From Falsiroseomonas sp051433195 (GTDB taxonomy: Bacteria; Pseudomonadota; Alphaproteobacteria; Acetobacterales; Acetobacteraceae): a stretch of DNA of 64,000 bases. A program made the translations under genes and the position numbers. The number at the start of each line of letters is the position of its first letter. The stretch's first letter is position 1. The notes below the pieces were generated by a model. That model was not told the DNA's origin and ran no database searches. It saw only the letters and a list, made by a program, of their open reading frames with translations. Location: assembly GCF_051433195.1 (NCBI RefSeq), contig NZ_JBHMFT010000004.1, forward strand, positions 124,001 through 188,000. Direction: 5' to 3'. Below are positions 9,075 to 16,838 of the stretch, in pieces.

Positions 9075-9745
9075 GCGGCCTGTTCCCTGTTCATGGCCCT
9101 GAGCCCGGCGATGGCCGCGGTGTAGTCCGCGGTGCCGAACACCGCGGTGCCGGCGACCAGCACATCCGCCCCGGCGGCCAGGCAATCCGGCGCAGTCGCG
9201 GCGGTGACGCCGCCATCGACCTCGAGGGCGATGTCACGCCCGCTGGCCGCGATCATGGCCCGCAGCGTTGCGATGCGCGCCAACTGCGACCGGATGAAGG
9301 ACTGCCCGCCGAAGCCGGGGTTCACCGACATCACCAGCACCAGGTCGCACAGGTCCAGCACCGGCGCCACGGCTTCGAGCGGCGTGCCGGGGTTCAGCAC
9401 CACGCCGGCCTGCTTGCCGAGGCCGCGGATGGTCTGCAGCGACCGGTGCAGATGCGGCCCGGCCTCCGGGTGCAGGCTGATCAGGTCCGCGCCGGCCTCG
9501 GCGAAGGCGGCCAGGTAGGGATCGGCCGGGGCGATCATCAAATGGACGTCGAAGAACATCCCGGACCGCTTGCGGAGCGACTTCACCAGCCCCGGGCCGA
9601 AGGAGATGTTGGGCACGAAATGCCCATCCATGATGTCGAGGTGGAGCCAGTCGGCCCCGGCGGCCTCGATGGCGGCGACTTCCTCGCCCAGCCGGGTGAA
9701 GTCGGCGGCGAGCAGCGACGGGGCGATGCGGGGGGATCTGGACAT
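9071..9745 (-). CDS. rpe: ribulose-phosphate 3-epimerase
   Basis: Interconverts ribulose 5-phosphate and xylulose 5-phosphate in the pentose phosphate pathway. The 224-aa TIM-barrel protein shows IAPSLLAADF at the start, the metal site HLDIMDGHFVPNISFGP around residues 36-52, MSVNPGFGGQ near 140 and VDGGV near 177. Length is standard. It heads a tight operon: its TGA overlaps the next ATG by ATGA. Link to the downstream heparinase-like gene is by position only. Confidence 0.97.
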   Translation of the reverse strand: MSRSPRIAPSLLAADFTRLGEEVAAIEAAGADWLHLDIMDGHFVPNISFGPGLVKSLRKRSGMFFDVHLMIAPADPYLAAFAEAGADLISLHPEAGPHLHRSLQTIRGLGKQAGVVLNPGTPLEAVAPVLDLCDLVLVMSVNPGFGGQSFIRSQLARIATLRAMIAASGRDIALEVDGGVTAATAPDCLAAGADVLVAGTAVFGTADYTAAIAGLRAMNREQAA

Positions 9746-9843
9746 GTCCCTGCGGTTCTAGCCGCCGCCGGAGCGGGGGGAAACCGCCCGTGGCGGCTGG
9801 AACCGCATTCCGAACGGGTCCGGCCCGATCACAATGCCATGGA

Positions 9844-10311
9844 TCACAGGGGCAGGGCCGTGGTGCTTTTCACCCGTTCCATGGCGAAGCGCCCGGTCAC
9901 CTTGCGCAGCGCGGGCACGGCGGCGACGAAGCGGCGGTAGAAGGAATCGTAGCCCGCCATGTCCGGCACCACCACGCGCAGCAGGTAGTCCACGTCGCCG
10001 CCGAGCCGCCAGCACTCGACGATCTCCGGCAGGCTGTCCACCGCGGCGGCGAAGCGGGCGATCCACTCCGCGGAGTGGTCGCCGGTCTCGACCGCGACGA
10101 AGACCGAGATCGGCAGCCCGACCTTGGCCGGGTCCACCAGCGCGACGCGCCCGGTGATGACCCCTGTCTCCTCCATCCGCCGGATGCGCTTCCAGCAGGG
10201 GGTGGGGGTGAGGCCGACCTCCTGCGCGATCTCGGCGAGGGAGCGGGAGGAATCCTGCATGATGAGGCGCAGGATCTCGCGGTCGATTCGGTCCAGTTCG
10301 GCAGCAGCCAT
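9844..10311 (-). CDS. Lrp/AsnC family transcriptional regulator
   Basis: A 155-aa one-component regulator. The N-terminal winged helix (ELDRIDREILRLIMQDSSRS then a helix-turn-helix ending GLTPTPCWKRIRRMEE, to about residue 55) is followed by the effector-binding RAM domain (about 75-145) with GDVDYLLRVVVPD. Family members sense amino acids and usually regulate themselves and neighbours. An 8-bp perfect inverted repeat with a 9-base spacer lies directly upstream (10318-10342), a candidate autoregulatory site. Target genes are unknown; adjacent genes on the same strand are rsmB and rpe. Confidence 0.95.
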   Translation of the reverse strand: MAAAELDRIDREILRLIMQDSSRSLAEIAQEVGLTPTPCWKRIRRMEETGVITGRVALVDPAKVGLPISVFVAVETGDHSAEWIARFAAAVDSLPEIVECWRLGGDVDYLLRVVVPDMAGYDSFYRRFVAAVPALRKVTGRFAMERVKSTTALPL

Positions 10312-10317
10312 TTTCGT

Positions 10318-10342
10318 CCAACACCCGGATTTCAGGTGTTGG
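10318..10342. promoter_or_regulatory. inverted repeat immediately before the Lrp/AsnC start
   Basis: CCAACACC (10318-10325) and GGTGTTGG (10335-10342) are perfect inverted arms around a 9-base spacer, ending six bases before the regulator's ATG. Position fits an autoregulatory operator; as RNA it would fold into a stem next to the start codon. Confidence 0.6.
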
Positions 10343-10367
10343 TAGCACGGATTTCTCCGGAACCAAT

Positions 10368-10406
10368 CAGGCGCCCAGTTCAGGCGCCCGGTTCAGGCGC
10401 CGGGTT
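10368..10406. repeat. 13-bp tandem repeat at the rsmB stop
   Basis: Three successive 13-bp units, CAGGCGCCCAGTT, CAGGCGCCCGGTT and CAGGCGCCGGGTT, run up to the rsmB stop codon. Units differ by one base each. On the minus strand every unit contains TGA, so the array lies just outside the coding region. Confidence 0.85.
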
Positions 10407-11758
10407 CAGGCACGCCGGAAGCGTGCCGCGAAGAAGCCGTCCAGGCCGCCATGCTCGGCCCACATGTCGGGCCGCGTGTGCAGCGTGCCGCCGCGGATCA
10501 GCGCGGTGCGCAGGCCGGGCAGCTCGGTGGGTGCGAAGGGGTCGGCCACCAGGCCGAAGCGCTCGGCGCGGGCCAGATGCGCCTCGCCTTCCTCCGGCTG
10601 CAGGGAACAGGTGGCATAGACCAGCCGCCCGCCCGGCCGCAGCAGCCGCGCCGCCTGCGCCAGCAGCCGGGCCTGCGCCTCCACCAGGGCGGGCAGGTCC
10701 TTGGGGCGCTTCAGATGCGGGATGTCGGGGTGGCGGCGGATGATGCCGGTGGCGGAACAGGGCGCATCGAGCAGGATGGCGTCGAAGCCACCGGCTTCGC
10801 CAGCAAGGCGATTGGCTTCGTCGGGCATCCAGGTGGCGGCGTCGGCCTCCACCACCTCCACCTCGAAGTGCAACCGCGCGAGGTTTTCCCGCAGCCGCAC
10901 CGCCCGCTTCGGGTCGCGCTCCACCGCGGTCACGCGCGCGCCGGCGGCGGCGAGCTGCGCCGTCTTGCCGCCGGGCGCGGCGCACAGGTCGGCCACGCGC
11001 TCGCCGGGCTGCACCGCCAGCAGCCGCGCGGGCAGGGCGGCTGCGGCGTCCTGCACCCAGAAATGGCCCGCCGCCAGGCCGGGCAGGTCCGTCACCCGGG
11101 TGCCCTCCGGCAGCCGCCAGCTTCCGGTCGGCAGTTGCACCGCGCCCTCCGGCGGCGGCGCGCCGGGTGCGAGGGTCAGGTCCAGCGCGGCGGGGAACTG
11201 GTGCGCGCGGGCGATGGCGCGCACTGCCGGGCCGTAGGCGGCGTGCCAGGCGGACCACAGCCAGGGCGGCGTATCCAGCCTTTCGGATTCCAGCGCGGCG
11301 AAGGCGGCCGGGCCTTCCGTCGCCACCTTGCGCAGCACGGCATTCACCAACCCGGCGAAGGGCCGCGGCACCACGGAGACGGTGGCGGCGACGGCGGCAT
11401 GCGCCGGCGTGTTCAGCAGCAGCAATTCGGCCGCGCCCATGCGCAGGGCGGCGCGCACCACCGGCGGCGGCTCGCGCCGCAGGAACGGCTCCAGCACCGC
11501 ATCCAGGCTGCCGGTGCGGCGCAGCACGGCGGCGGCCAGGCGGTGCGCGGCGGCGCGGTCGCGGGGCTCCACGGCGGCCGGAAGCTGGTCCAGCGCCTCC
11601 TCCAGCGGGCGGCGCCGCTCGAACACCGCGGCCAGCAGGTCCAGCGCGGCGCTGCGCGTGCCCGGGGGCGGGGCGGCTCGGGCGGCGCGGGAATTGGGCG
11701 GCTTCGCCGTCACGCGCCGGGTCGCGGCGGGGCGGTCGGGGTCATTTTCAGGGGGCAT
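10406..11758 (-). CDS. rsmB: 16S rRNA (cytosine-967-C5)-methyltransferase
   Basis: A 450-aa SAM-dependent RNA methyltransferase. The N-terminal NusB-like domain (about residues 30-160) has RDRAAAHRLAAAVLRRTGSLD. The Rossmann methyltransferase domain shows VADLCAAPGGKTAQLAA, DAILLDAPCSATGIIRRHPDI with the first catalytic cysteine, and LVYATCSLQPEEGE with the second. Both NSUN-family cysteines are present. ATG at 11758 is used; the frame upstream is probably not coding. It is divergent from the ArnT-like gene, 49 bases apart. Confidence 0.95.
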   Translation of the reverse strand: MPPENDPDRPAATRRVTAKPPNSRAARAAPPPGTRSAALDLLAAVFERRRPLEEALDQLPAAVEPRDRAAAHRLAAAVLRRTGSLDAVLEPFLRREPPPVVRAALRMGAAELLLLNTPAHAAVAATVSVVPRPFAGLVNAVLRKVATEGPAAFAALESERLDTPPWLWSAWHAAYGPAVRAIARAHQFPAALDLTLAPGAPPPEGAVQLPTGSWRLPEGTRVTDLPGLAAGHFWVQDAAAALPARLLAVQPGERVADLCAAPGGKTAQLAAAGARVTAVERDPKRAVRLRENLARLHFEVEVVEADAATWMPDEANRLAGEAGGFDAILLDAPCSATGIIRRHPDIPHLKRPKDLPALVEAQARLLAQAARLLRPGGRLVYATCSLQPEEGEAHLARAERFGLVADPFAPTELPGLRTALIRGGTLHTRPDMWAEHGGLDGFFAARFRRA

Positions 11759-11807
11759 GTCGCGCGGTTTATGGCCCCCCGAACCGCGCCATGCTAGGGG
11801 CGCCGCC

Positions 11808-13475
11808 ATGCAGGCGCTCCGCGAGTTTCTCGATCGGCTGCCGGAGACGCGGCGGCCGCTTCCCTGGCTCGCGCTGCTGTGCCTGCTGTTCTGGCTGCCC
11901 GGTTTCTTCACGCTGCCCGCCGGCGACCGCGACGAAAGCCGTTTCGCCCAGGCCAGCCGCCAGATGGTGGAGACCGGCGACTACGTCCGCATCCGCCTGG
12001 GCGAGGTCGAGCGCAACAAGAAGCCCGCCGGCATCCACTGGGCCCAGGCCGCCGCCGTCCACACGGTGGAGGCGCTGCGCGTCGGCACCCGCGCCGACAT
12101 ATGGGCCTACCGGCTTCCGTCGCTGATGGGCGCCATGCTGGCGGTGCTGGCCACCGCCTATTTCGGCCGGGCGCTGGTCGGCAGGCGCGCCGCCTTCCTC
12201 GGCGCGGCCCTGCTCGCCGGCTGCTTCGTCCTCGGCGTCGAGACGCATATTGCCAAGACCGATGCGGCGCTGCTGGGCACCATCGTCGTGGCGATGGGGC
12301 TGATGGGCCGCGCCTATGTCGCACCCAGCGGCTTCGGCGCCCGGCACGCGGCGGCGTTCTGGCTGGTGCTGGGCGCCTCGGTGCTGCTGAAGGGGCCGAT
12401 CGGGCCGCTGGTGCCGCTGCTGGCCGGCATCACCCTGGCGATCGCGGACCGCAACGCGCCCTGGCTGCGGCTGCTGCGCCCGGCCTGGGGCGTGCCGCTG
12501 ATGCTGCTGGCCGCCGCCCCCTGGTTCGTCGCCGTCACCATCGCCACCGAGGGCCGCTTCATCGCGGAGGCGCTGGGCGGCGACATGCTCGGCAAGGTCG
12601 GCGGCGCCGATGAGAACCACTGGGGCCCGCCCGGCTACTACCTGCTGAGCTTCGGCATCGCCGCCTTCCCCGCCGCCTTCCTGGTGCTGCGCGCGGCGCC
12701 CGGCGTGTGGTCCGACCGGCTGCGCCCGGCGACGCGCTTCCTGCTCGCCTGGGCGGTGCCGGTCTGGCTGATGTTCGAGGCGGTGACCACCAAGCTGCCG
12801 CACTACGCCCTGCCCGCCTACCCGGCGCTGATGCTGCTGGCCGCCGCCTGGGCGCTGGACCCGCTGCGGCGCGCGCCGCCGCGTTGGCTGGCAGGCCTTG
12901 CCACCTTCGGGGCCATCGCCACGGCGGTGGGCCTGGCGATTGCCTGCGCCGTGCTGCCGGTGCTGGCGGACCGGGAGGTTTCGCTGGTGGCCCTGCTCGG
13001 CATCCCCGCCGCCGCGCTGTTCGCCTGGGGCCTGCTGCGCATGTTGCGGGAGGGTGCGCCGGCGCGTGCCGCGCTGCTCGCCGTGCTGCTGGCGGTGCCG
13101 TTGCAGGCGGTGGCGCTGGGCGGCGTGCTGCCGCGGCTGACGGCGCCCTGGCTTTCGCCACGCATCGCGGAGGCGGTGCGGCAGGCGGCACCGGCGCTGC
13201 CGGCGGCCCAGTTCGGGATCGCGGGCTACCACGAACCCTCCCTGCTGTTCGCGATGGGGGGCGATATCGCCCTGCTCGCCAACGGGGCCGCCGCGGCCGA
13301 ATTCCTGGCCGGCGAACCCGGACGGCTGGTCGCCGTCGCGGATCGGCAGGAGGGCGCCTTCCGCGCCGAAGCCGCCGCGCGCAACGTGCCGGTGCAGGAG
13401 CGTGGGCTGGTCACCGGCTTCAACTATTCCCGCGGCCGCCAGGTCGCCATCATGCTGTACGGGGTTGCCGAATGA
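11808..13475 (+). CDS. ArnT-like glycosyltransferase family 39/83 protein
   Basis: A 555-aa polytopic membrane enzyme expected to move a sugar from a polyprenyl-phosphate donor to a periplasmic acceptor such as lipid A. The first periplasmic loop carries DRDESRFAQASRQM near residues 40-53, matching the DE-x-R/Y acidic motif of ArnT, followed by KKPAGIHWAQAAAVH. About 11-12 hydrophobic segments fill the rest, ending with a periplasmic tail. Start ATG 11808. Its stop overlaps the DedA start (ATGA), so the two are translationally coupled, consistent with undecaprenyl-linked envelope work. The exact sugar is not known. Confidence 0.88.
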   Translation: MQALREFLDRLPETRRPLPWLALLCLLFWLPGFFTLPAGDRDESRFAQASRQMVETGDYVRIRLGEVERNKKPAGIHWAQAAAVHTVEALRVGTRADIWAYRLPSLMGAMLAVLATAYFGRALVGRRAAFLGAALLAGCFVLGVETHIAKTDAALLGTIVVAMGLMGRAYVAPSGFGARHAAAFWLVLGASVLLKGPIGPLVPLLAGITLAIADRNAPWLRLLRPAWGVPLMLLAAAPWFVAVTIATEGRFIAEALGGDMLGKVGGADENHWGPPGYYLLSFGIAAFPAAFLVLRAAPGVWSDRLRPATRFLLAWAVPVWLMFEAVTTKLPHYALPAYPALMLLAAAWALDPLRRAPPRWLAGLATFGAIATAVGLAIACAVLPVLADREVSLVALLGIPAAALFAWGLLRMLREGAPARAALLAVLLAVPLQAVALGGVLPRLTAPWLSPRIAEAVRQAAPALPAAQFGIAGYHEPSLLFAMGGDIALLANGAAAAEFLAGEPGRLVAVADRQEGAFRAEAAARNVPVQERGLVTGFNYSRGRQVAIMLYGVAE

Positions 13476-14077
13476 TCGAATGGGTCACGGGCGTGGTCGC
13501 CGCCGGCGGCTGGCCGGGCGTGCTGGCGCTGATGTTCCTGGAGAATTTGTTCCCGCCGATCCCGTCGGAGGTGATCATGCCGCTGGCCGGCTTCGCCGCG
13601 GCGCGCGGACAGATGTCCCTGGTCGCCGCGCTGATCGCCGGCGTGGTCGGCACGCTGCTCGGCAACGTATTCTGGTACGAATTGTCGCGCATGATCGGCG
13701 CCGACCGCATCCGGCCCCTGGTCGGCCGCTACGGCCGCTGGTTCGCGGTGGGTGAGGATGATCTGCGCAAGGCCGAGGCGACGCTGGCGAAATACGGCCC
13801 GGTCGCGCTGTCCTTCGGCCGGCTGCTGCCGGGCATCCGCACCGTGATCTCGATCCCGGCCGGGCTGATCCACATTCCGCGCCCGGTCTTCTACCTTTAT
13901 ACGGCGCTCGGCAGCACCGTCTGGATCACCTTCCTGGCCCTTGCCGGCTACTACATGGAAGACCAGTACGACCGGATCGAGGGCTGGCTGGAGCCGCTGG
14001 CCTACGTCGTCGTCGGCGGCTTCATCGCCACATATGCGTGGCACATCTGGTCCACCCGGGTGCGCCGGCGCGGCTGA
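13472..14077 (+). CDS. DedA family membrane protein
   Basis: A 201-aa DedA/SNARE-associated (VTT) protein, a family that includes undecaprenyl-phosphate and phospholipid flippases. Typical motifs are visible: FLENLFPPIPSEVIMPLAGF near residues 22-41, GNVFWYELSR near 65, and FGRLLPGIRTVISIPAGL near 112-129. Coupling to the ArnT-like gene by an ATGA overlap suggests both act on polyprenyl carriers. Its last 76 bases overlap the convergent small membrane-protein gene. Confidence 0.93.
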   Translation: MIEWVTGVVAAGGWPGVLALMFLENLFPPIPSEVIMPLAGFAAARGQMSLVAALIAGVVGTLLGNVFWYELSRMIGADRIRPLVGRYGRWFAVGEDDLRKAEATLAKYGPVALSFGRLLPGIRTVISIPAGLIHIPRPVFYLYTALGSTVWITFLALAGYYMEDQYDRIEGWLEPLAYVVVGGFIATYAWHIWSTRVRRRG

Positions 14078-14310
14078 GGCGGCGGCGCCTCCGAGCCCAG
14101 TTGCAGCGCGATGCCGAACTGCACGGCGCCACAGGTCAGGCCGAGGAACAGCCAGAGCAGCGCCAGCGGCACGGGGTGGCTGGCATCGCGCAGCAGCAGG
14201 CCGCCCACCCCGCCGGGGTCGGCCATCCACAGTACGGTCACCGCCACCGTGGCGATGCCGAAGCCGGCCAGCAGGTTGCGGGCCAGGATCCAAAGCGGGT
14301 TCGGCGACAT
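14002..14310 (-). CDS. small membrane protein, unknown
   Basis: A 102-aa protein with two hydrophobic segments (residues about 5-28 and 42-68) and a polar, basic C-terminus. The ATG at 14310 has a strong GAAGGAG site nine bases upstream, which is the main evidence for a gene. It overlaps the end of the DedA gene tail to tail by 76 bases. The C-terminal third, antisense to DedA, looks low-complexity. No family recognised. Confidence 0.6.
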   Translation of the reverse strand: MSPNPLWILARNLLAGFGIATVAVTVLWMADPGGVGGLLLRDASHPVPLALLWLFLGLTCGAVQFGIALQLGSEAPPPQPRRRTRVDQMCHAYVAMKPPTTT

Positions 14311-14428
14311 GGCCGGAACTCCTTCTGCCCAGCCCCAGGAACGCCCGGTGCAAATCCGGGGTTCCCCCCGGCTGTCCCCGCGCCGCGTCGCGTGCTGATC
14401 TTTGGTCCCCTGGCGGAGGAACCCCGAG

Positions 14429-15079
14429 ATGATCGACCCGGCCCTGCTGGCGCGGCTGAACGCGCCGCTGCTGTCGGACAGCCTGGACGCCTGCGGCGCC
14501 CGCCACCAGGCGCTGCCGCCGCGCATCCGGCCGCTGGACGAAGACCTGGTCATGGTCGGCCGCGCCCGCACCGGCCAGTACATGGAGGTCGCGGAGGTCC
14601 TGCCCGGCCACAATCCCTATGCGCTGGAGATGCAACTGGTCGATGACCTGCAACCCGGGGAGGTGGTGGTGCTGGCGGTCGGCGGGTCGCTGCGCATCGC
14701 GCCCTGGGGCGGGTTGCTGACCACCGCCGCCAAGGCACGCGGCGCCGCGGGTTGCCTGACCGATGGCTATGTCCGCGACGTGCGGCAGGTCCGCGCCCGG
14801 CAGTTCCCGGTGTTCCACGCCGGCATCGGCCCGCTGGACAGCCAGGGCCGCGGCGAGATCCGCGCCATCGACGTGCCCTGCACCGTGGCCGGCGCGCTGG
14901 TGGCGCCGGGCGACCTGGTGTTCGGCGACATCGACGGCGTCGTCGTCATCCCTCGCGCGCTGGAGGACGCCGTGCTGGCCGCCGCCGCCGAGAAACTGTC
15001 CCGCGAGGACAGCACGATGGCGGAGCTGGAGCGCGGCGCGAAGCTGGCCGAGGTGTTCGCCCGGTTCGGCGTGCTGTGA
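14429..15079 (+). CDS. RraA-like / HMG aldolase family protein
   Basis: A 216-aa protein of the RraA / 4-hydroxy-4-methyl-2-oxoglutarate aldolase superfamily. It has LLSDSLDACG near the N-terminus, the central GGLLTTAAKARGAAGCLTDG with the R-x-x-G-x-x-x-D-G pattern that holds pyruvate and metal, and GDIDGVVVIPR near the C-terminus. Members are class II aldolases or oxaloacetate decarboxylases, or inhibit RNase E; sequence alone does not decide. Start ATG 14429 has GGAGGA upstream. A stretch resembling a cobalamin riboswitch core lies just before it. Confidence 0.85.
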   Translation: MIDPALLARLNAPLLSDSLDACGARHQALPPRIRPLDEDLVMVGRARTGQYMEVAEVLPGHNPYALEMQLVDDLQPGEVVVLAVGGSLRIAPWGGLLTTAAKARGAAGCLTDGYVRDVRQVRARQFPVFHAGIGPLDSQGRGEIRAIDVPCTVAGALVAPGDLVFGDIDGVVVIPRALEDAVLAAAAEKLSREDSTMAELERGAKLAEVFARFGVL

Positions 15080-15099
15080 TCCGGACGCTGCCGGTTAGT

Positions 15100-15143
15100 G
15101 CATTTTCAAGTCAGGCGGATATGCCTGACGACTCGGAAAATGC
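15100..15143. terminator. nested hairpin after the RraA-like gene
   Basis: Outer arms GCATTTTC (15100-15107) and GAAAATGC (15136-15143) enclose a second perfect hairpin, GTCAGGC (15110-15116) / GCCTGAC (15123-15129). It sits 20 bases after a stop codon and before a gene of different composition. It may end the upstream transcript or mark an insertion boundary. Confidence 0.55.
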
Positions 15144-15262
15144 GCCAAACCGCCCGAGCGACCGGCGCGGCCGGATCTGCGAAGGGCGCCGGCCCGCCGA
15201 TCGAACCCGGTCCCATCGGTCTGCAGACCGTCAGGAAGCACTGGGCGCGTAGAGGAGAGCGG

Positions 15263-16087
15263 ATGTCATTGGTTTCGGAGGACAAATCCAGGGCGTTCAT
15301 CAAGGTCACGCCGGCATTCCATGATTTCCTGGAAAGCAGGGACATCTTCCAGGACCGGACGGGGGCGAACAAGGCGAAATACACCGGGCCCTATGTCACG
15401 CGATGGAAGATCGGCACGATCGTGACGATCAACAAGGCGGCGGTGGTCGAGCGCTATACGACGATCGGAGCCGGCAAGGAGATCTACCACCTGGGCTCCT
15501 TCGGCTCCGTCATGTCCGCCTTCCCGTTCAACACCAAGATCGGCCGGTATTGCTCGATTGCCGGGGGCGGAAGGATGGTGGGCTTCCGCCATCCGGTGGA
15601 AGCCGTCTCGACCTCCTCCGCGGTCTTCAACCGGCACCGGGAATTCGTGGCGTCCTATCTGGAGGATGCCGAGGCCAGGGATGGTCAGGCGCCCGTCTTC
15701 AACCAGGTGCCGACGCCGCAGCCGCAGAGGCGCGAGATCATCATCGGCCATGACGTCTGGATCGGGTCGGACGTCATGATCTCGGGGGGTGTCTCGATCG
15801 GAGACGGGGCGATCGTCGCGTCGGGGTCGGTGGTCACGAAGAATGTGCCGGCCTATGCAATCTTCGGCGGCACACCCGCCAGGCTGATCCGGTTCAGGTT
15901 CAGCGAGGACCTGTGCAGGTCCCTGTCCGCGACCCGATGGTGGGACTACGAGCTTGCGGACCTGCATCGACTGCCGTTGCAGGATCCCGCACGGTTCGTC
16001 GAGGAATTCGACAAGGCGAAGGCAAGCCTTCGGCGCTACCTGCCTTCAACCACCCCACTGTGGGACGAAATCCGGGCCATCCTGTGA
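15263..16087 (+). CDS. hexapeptide-repeat acetyltransferase (CatB-like)
   Basis: A 274-aa left-handed beta-helix acyltransferase. Hexapeptide turns are visible in IGRYCSIAGGGRM and in IIIGHDVWIGSDVMISGGVSIGDGAIVASGSVV (about residues 160-195), followed by the typical YAIFGGTPARLIRFRF end of the helix. CatB/xenobiotic and capsule or LPS O-acetyltransferases share this layout; the extended N-terminal region (about 1-95) is less typical. ATG 15263 follows AGAGGAGAG. Codon and base usage look less GC-rich than neighbours, and a nested hairpin precedes it, hinting at transfer. Substrate unknown. Confidence 0.85.
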   Translation: MSLVSEDKSRAFIKVTPAFHDFLESRDIFQDRTGANKAKYTGPYVTRWKIGTIVTINKAAVVERYTTIGAGKEIYHLGSFGSVMSAFPFNTKIGRYCSIAGGGRMVGFRHPVEAVSTSSAVFNRHREFVASYLEDAEARDGQAPVFNQVPTPQPQRREIIIGHDVWIGSDVMISGGVSIGDGAIVASGSVVTKNVPAYAIFGGTPARLIRFRFSEDLCRSLSATRWWDYELADLHRLPLQDPARFVEEFDKAKASLRRYLPSTTPLWDEIRAIL

Positions 16088-16127
16088 GAGTGCAGGACCG
16101 GTGCGCCGCAAGCCGCCGGTCCCCTCG

Positions 16128-16733
16128 CTATTCCAGCCGCGCCGCCTCGTCGAAGCTCAGCCGCGGGCTGCGCGGGAACAGGCCGGTGGGGTCGCCATAG
16201 CCGAGATTGACCAGGAAGTTGGACTTCCAGGTGGTGCCGGCGAAGAACAGGTTGTCGAGCTTCGCATTGTCGAAGCCGCTCATCGGTCCGGCATCGAGGC
16301 CGGCGGCGCGCGCGGCCAGGATCAGGTAGGCGCCCTGCAGGGTGCCGTTGCGGAAGGCGGTGGTCTCCGCCAGCGCCGGATTGCCGGCGAACCAGGACCG
16401 CGCATCGGCGTGCGGGAACAGGAAGGGCAGCTTGTCGTAGAAGGCCGTGTCGTGCGCCACGATGGCGATGACGGGCGCCGTCATCGTCTTCTCGACATTG
16501 CCCGGCGACAGCGCCTGCTTCACCCGCGCCTTGCCCTCATCCGTGCGCACGAAGACGAAGCGGGCCGGGGAGGAATTGGCCGAGGTCGGCGCGAACTTCA
16601 GGAGGTCGTAGACCTCCTCCAGCTTGCTGTCCGGCACCGGCCGGTCCTGCCACTTGTTCTGCGTCCGCGCCGTGCGGAACAGGGTGTCGAGCGCCGTGTC
16701 GCTTAAGGTCGTTGCGTCCAATGTATCAGTCAT
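16128..16733 (-). CDS. malonic semialdehyde reductase-like nitroreductase (RutE/HadB)
   Basis: A 201-aa FMN oxidoreductase of the RutE/HadB branch. Recognisable parts are TALDTLFRTARTQNKW near the start, the FMN loop FAPTSANSSPARF (about residues 48-60), NGTLQGAYLILAARAAGLDAGPMSGFD (about 130-156) and the end LSFDEAARLE. RutE reduces malonic semialdehyde in pyrimidine breakdown, but no rut genes are near, so the role could be a general aldehyde or nitro reduction. ATG 16733 has GAAGGAG upstream. Confidence 0.9.
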   Translation of the reverse strand: MTDTLDATTLSDTALDTLFRTARTQNKWQDRPVPDSKLEEVYDLLKFAPTSANSSPARFVFVRTDEGKARVKQALSPGNVEKTMTAPVIAIVAHDTAFYDKLPFLFPHADARSWFAGNPALAETTAFRNGTLQGAYLILAARAAGLDAGPMSGFDNAKLDNLFFAGTTWKSNFLVNLGYGDPTGLFPRSPRLSFDEAARLE

Positions 16734-16792
16734 GTGCCGAAGGCTCCTTCGCTGGAAGCCGGCATATGAGGCCGCGGCGCCGCAGGCCAATA

Positions 16793-16827
16793 CGGCGGCG
16801 AGATGATGATCATCATCCCCGCCGCCG
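16793..16827. terminator. hairpin with 16-bp perfect palindrome after nfuA
   Basis: GATGATGATCATCATC (16802-16817) is a perfect palindrome, flanked by CGGCGGCG (16793-16800) and CGCCGCCG (16820-16827), which extend the stem with a small internal mismatch. It lies between nfuA and the RutE-like gene on the same strand. It could be a terminator or a protein-binding palindrome. Confidence 0.55.
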
Positions 16828-16838
16828 ATGGGGGCGGG

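Noticed and set aside
14038..14646. Plus-strand open frame spanning the DedA end and the RraA-like start
   Set aside because: It is out of frame with both supported genes and reads as Arg/Ala/Gly-rich antisense or frame-shadow sequence.
16802..16817. GATGATGATCATCATC as a recombination or attachment site
   Set aside because: No integrase, second copy or duplicated flank is seen; a hairpin or terminator role is simpler.
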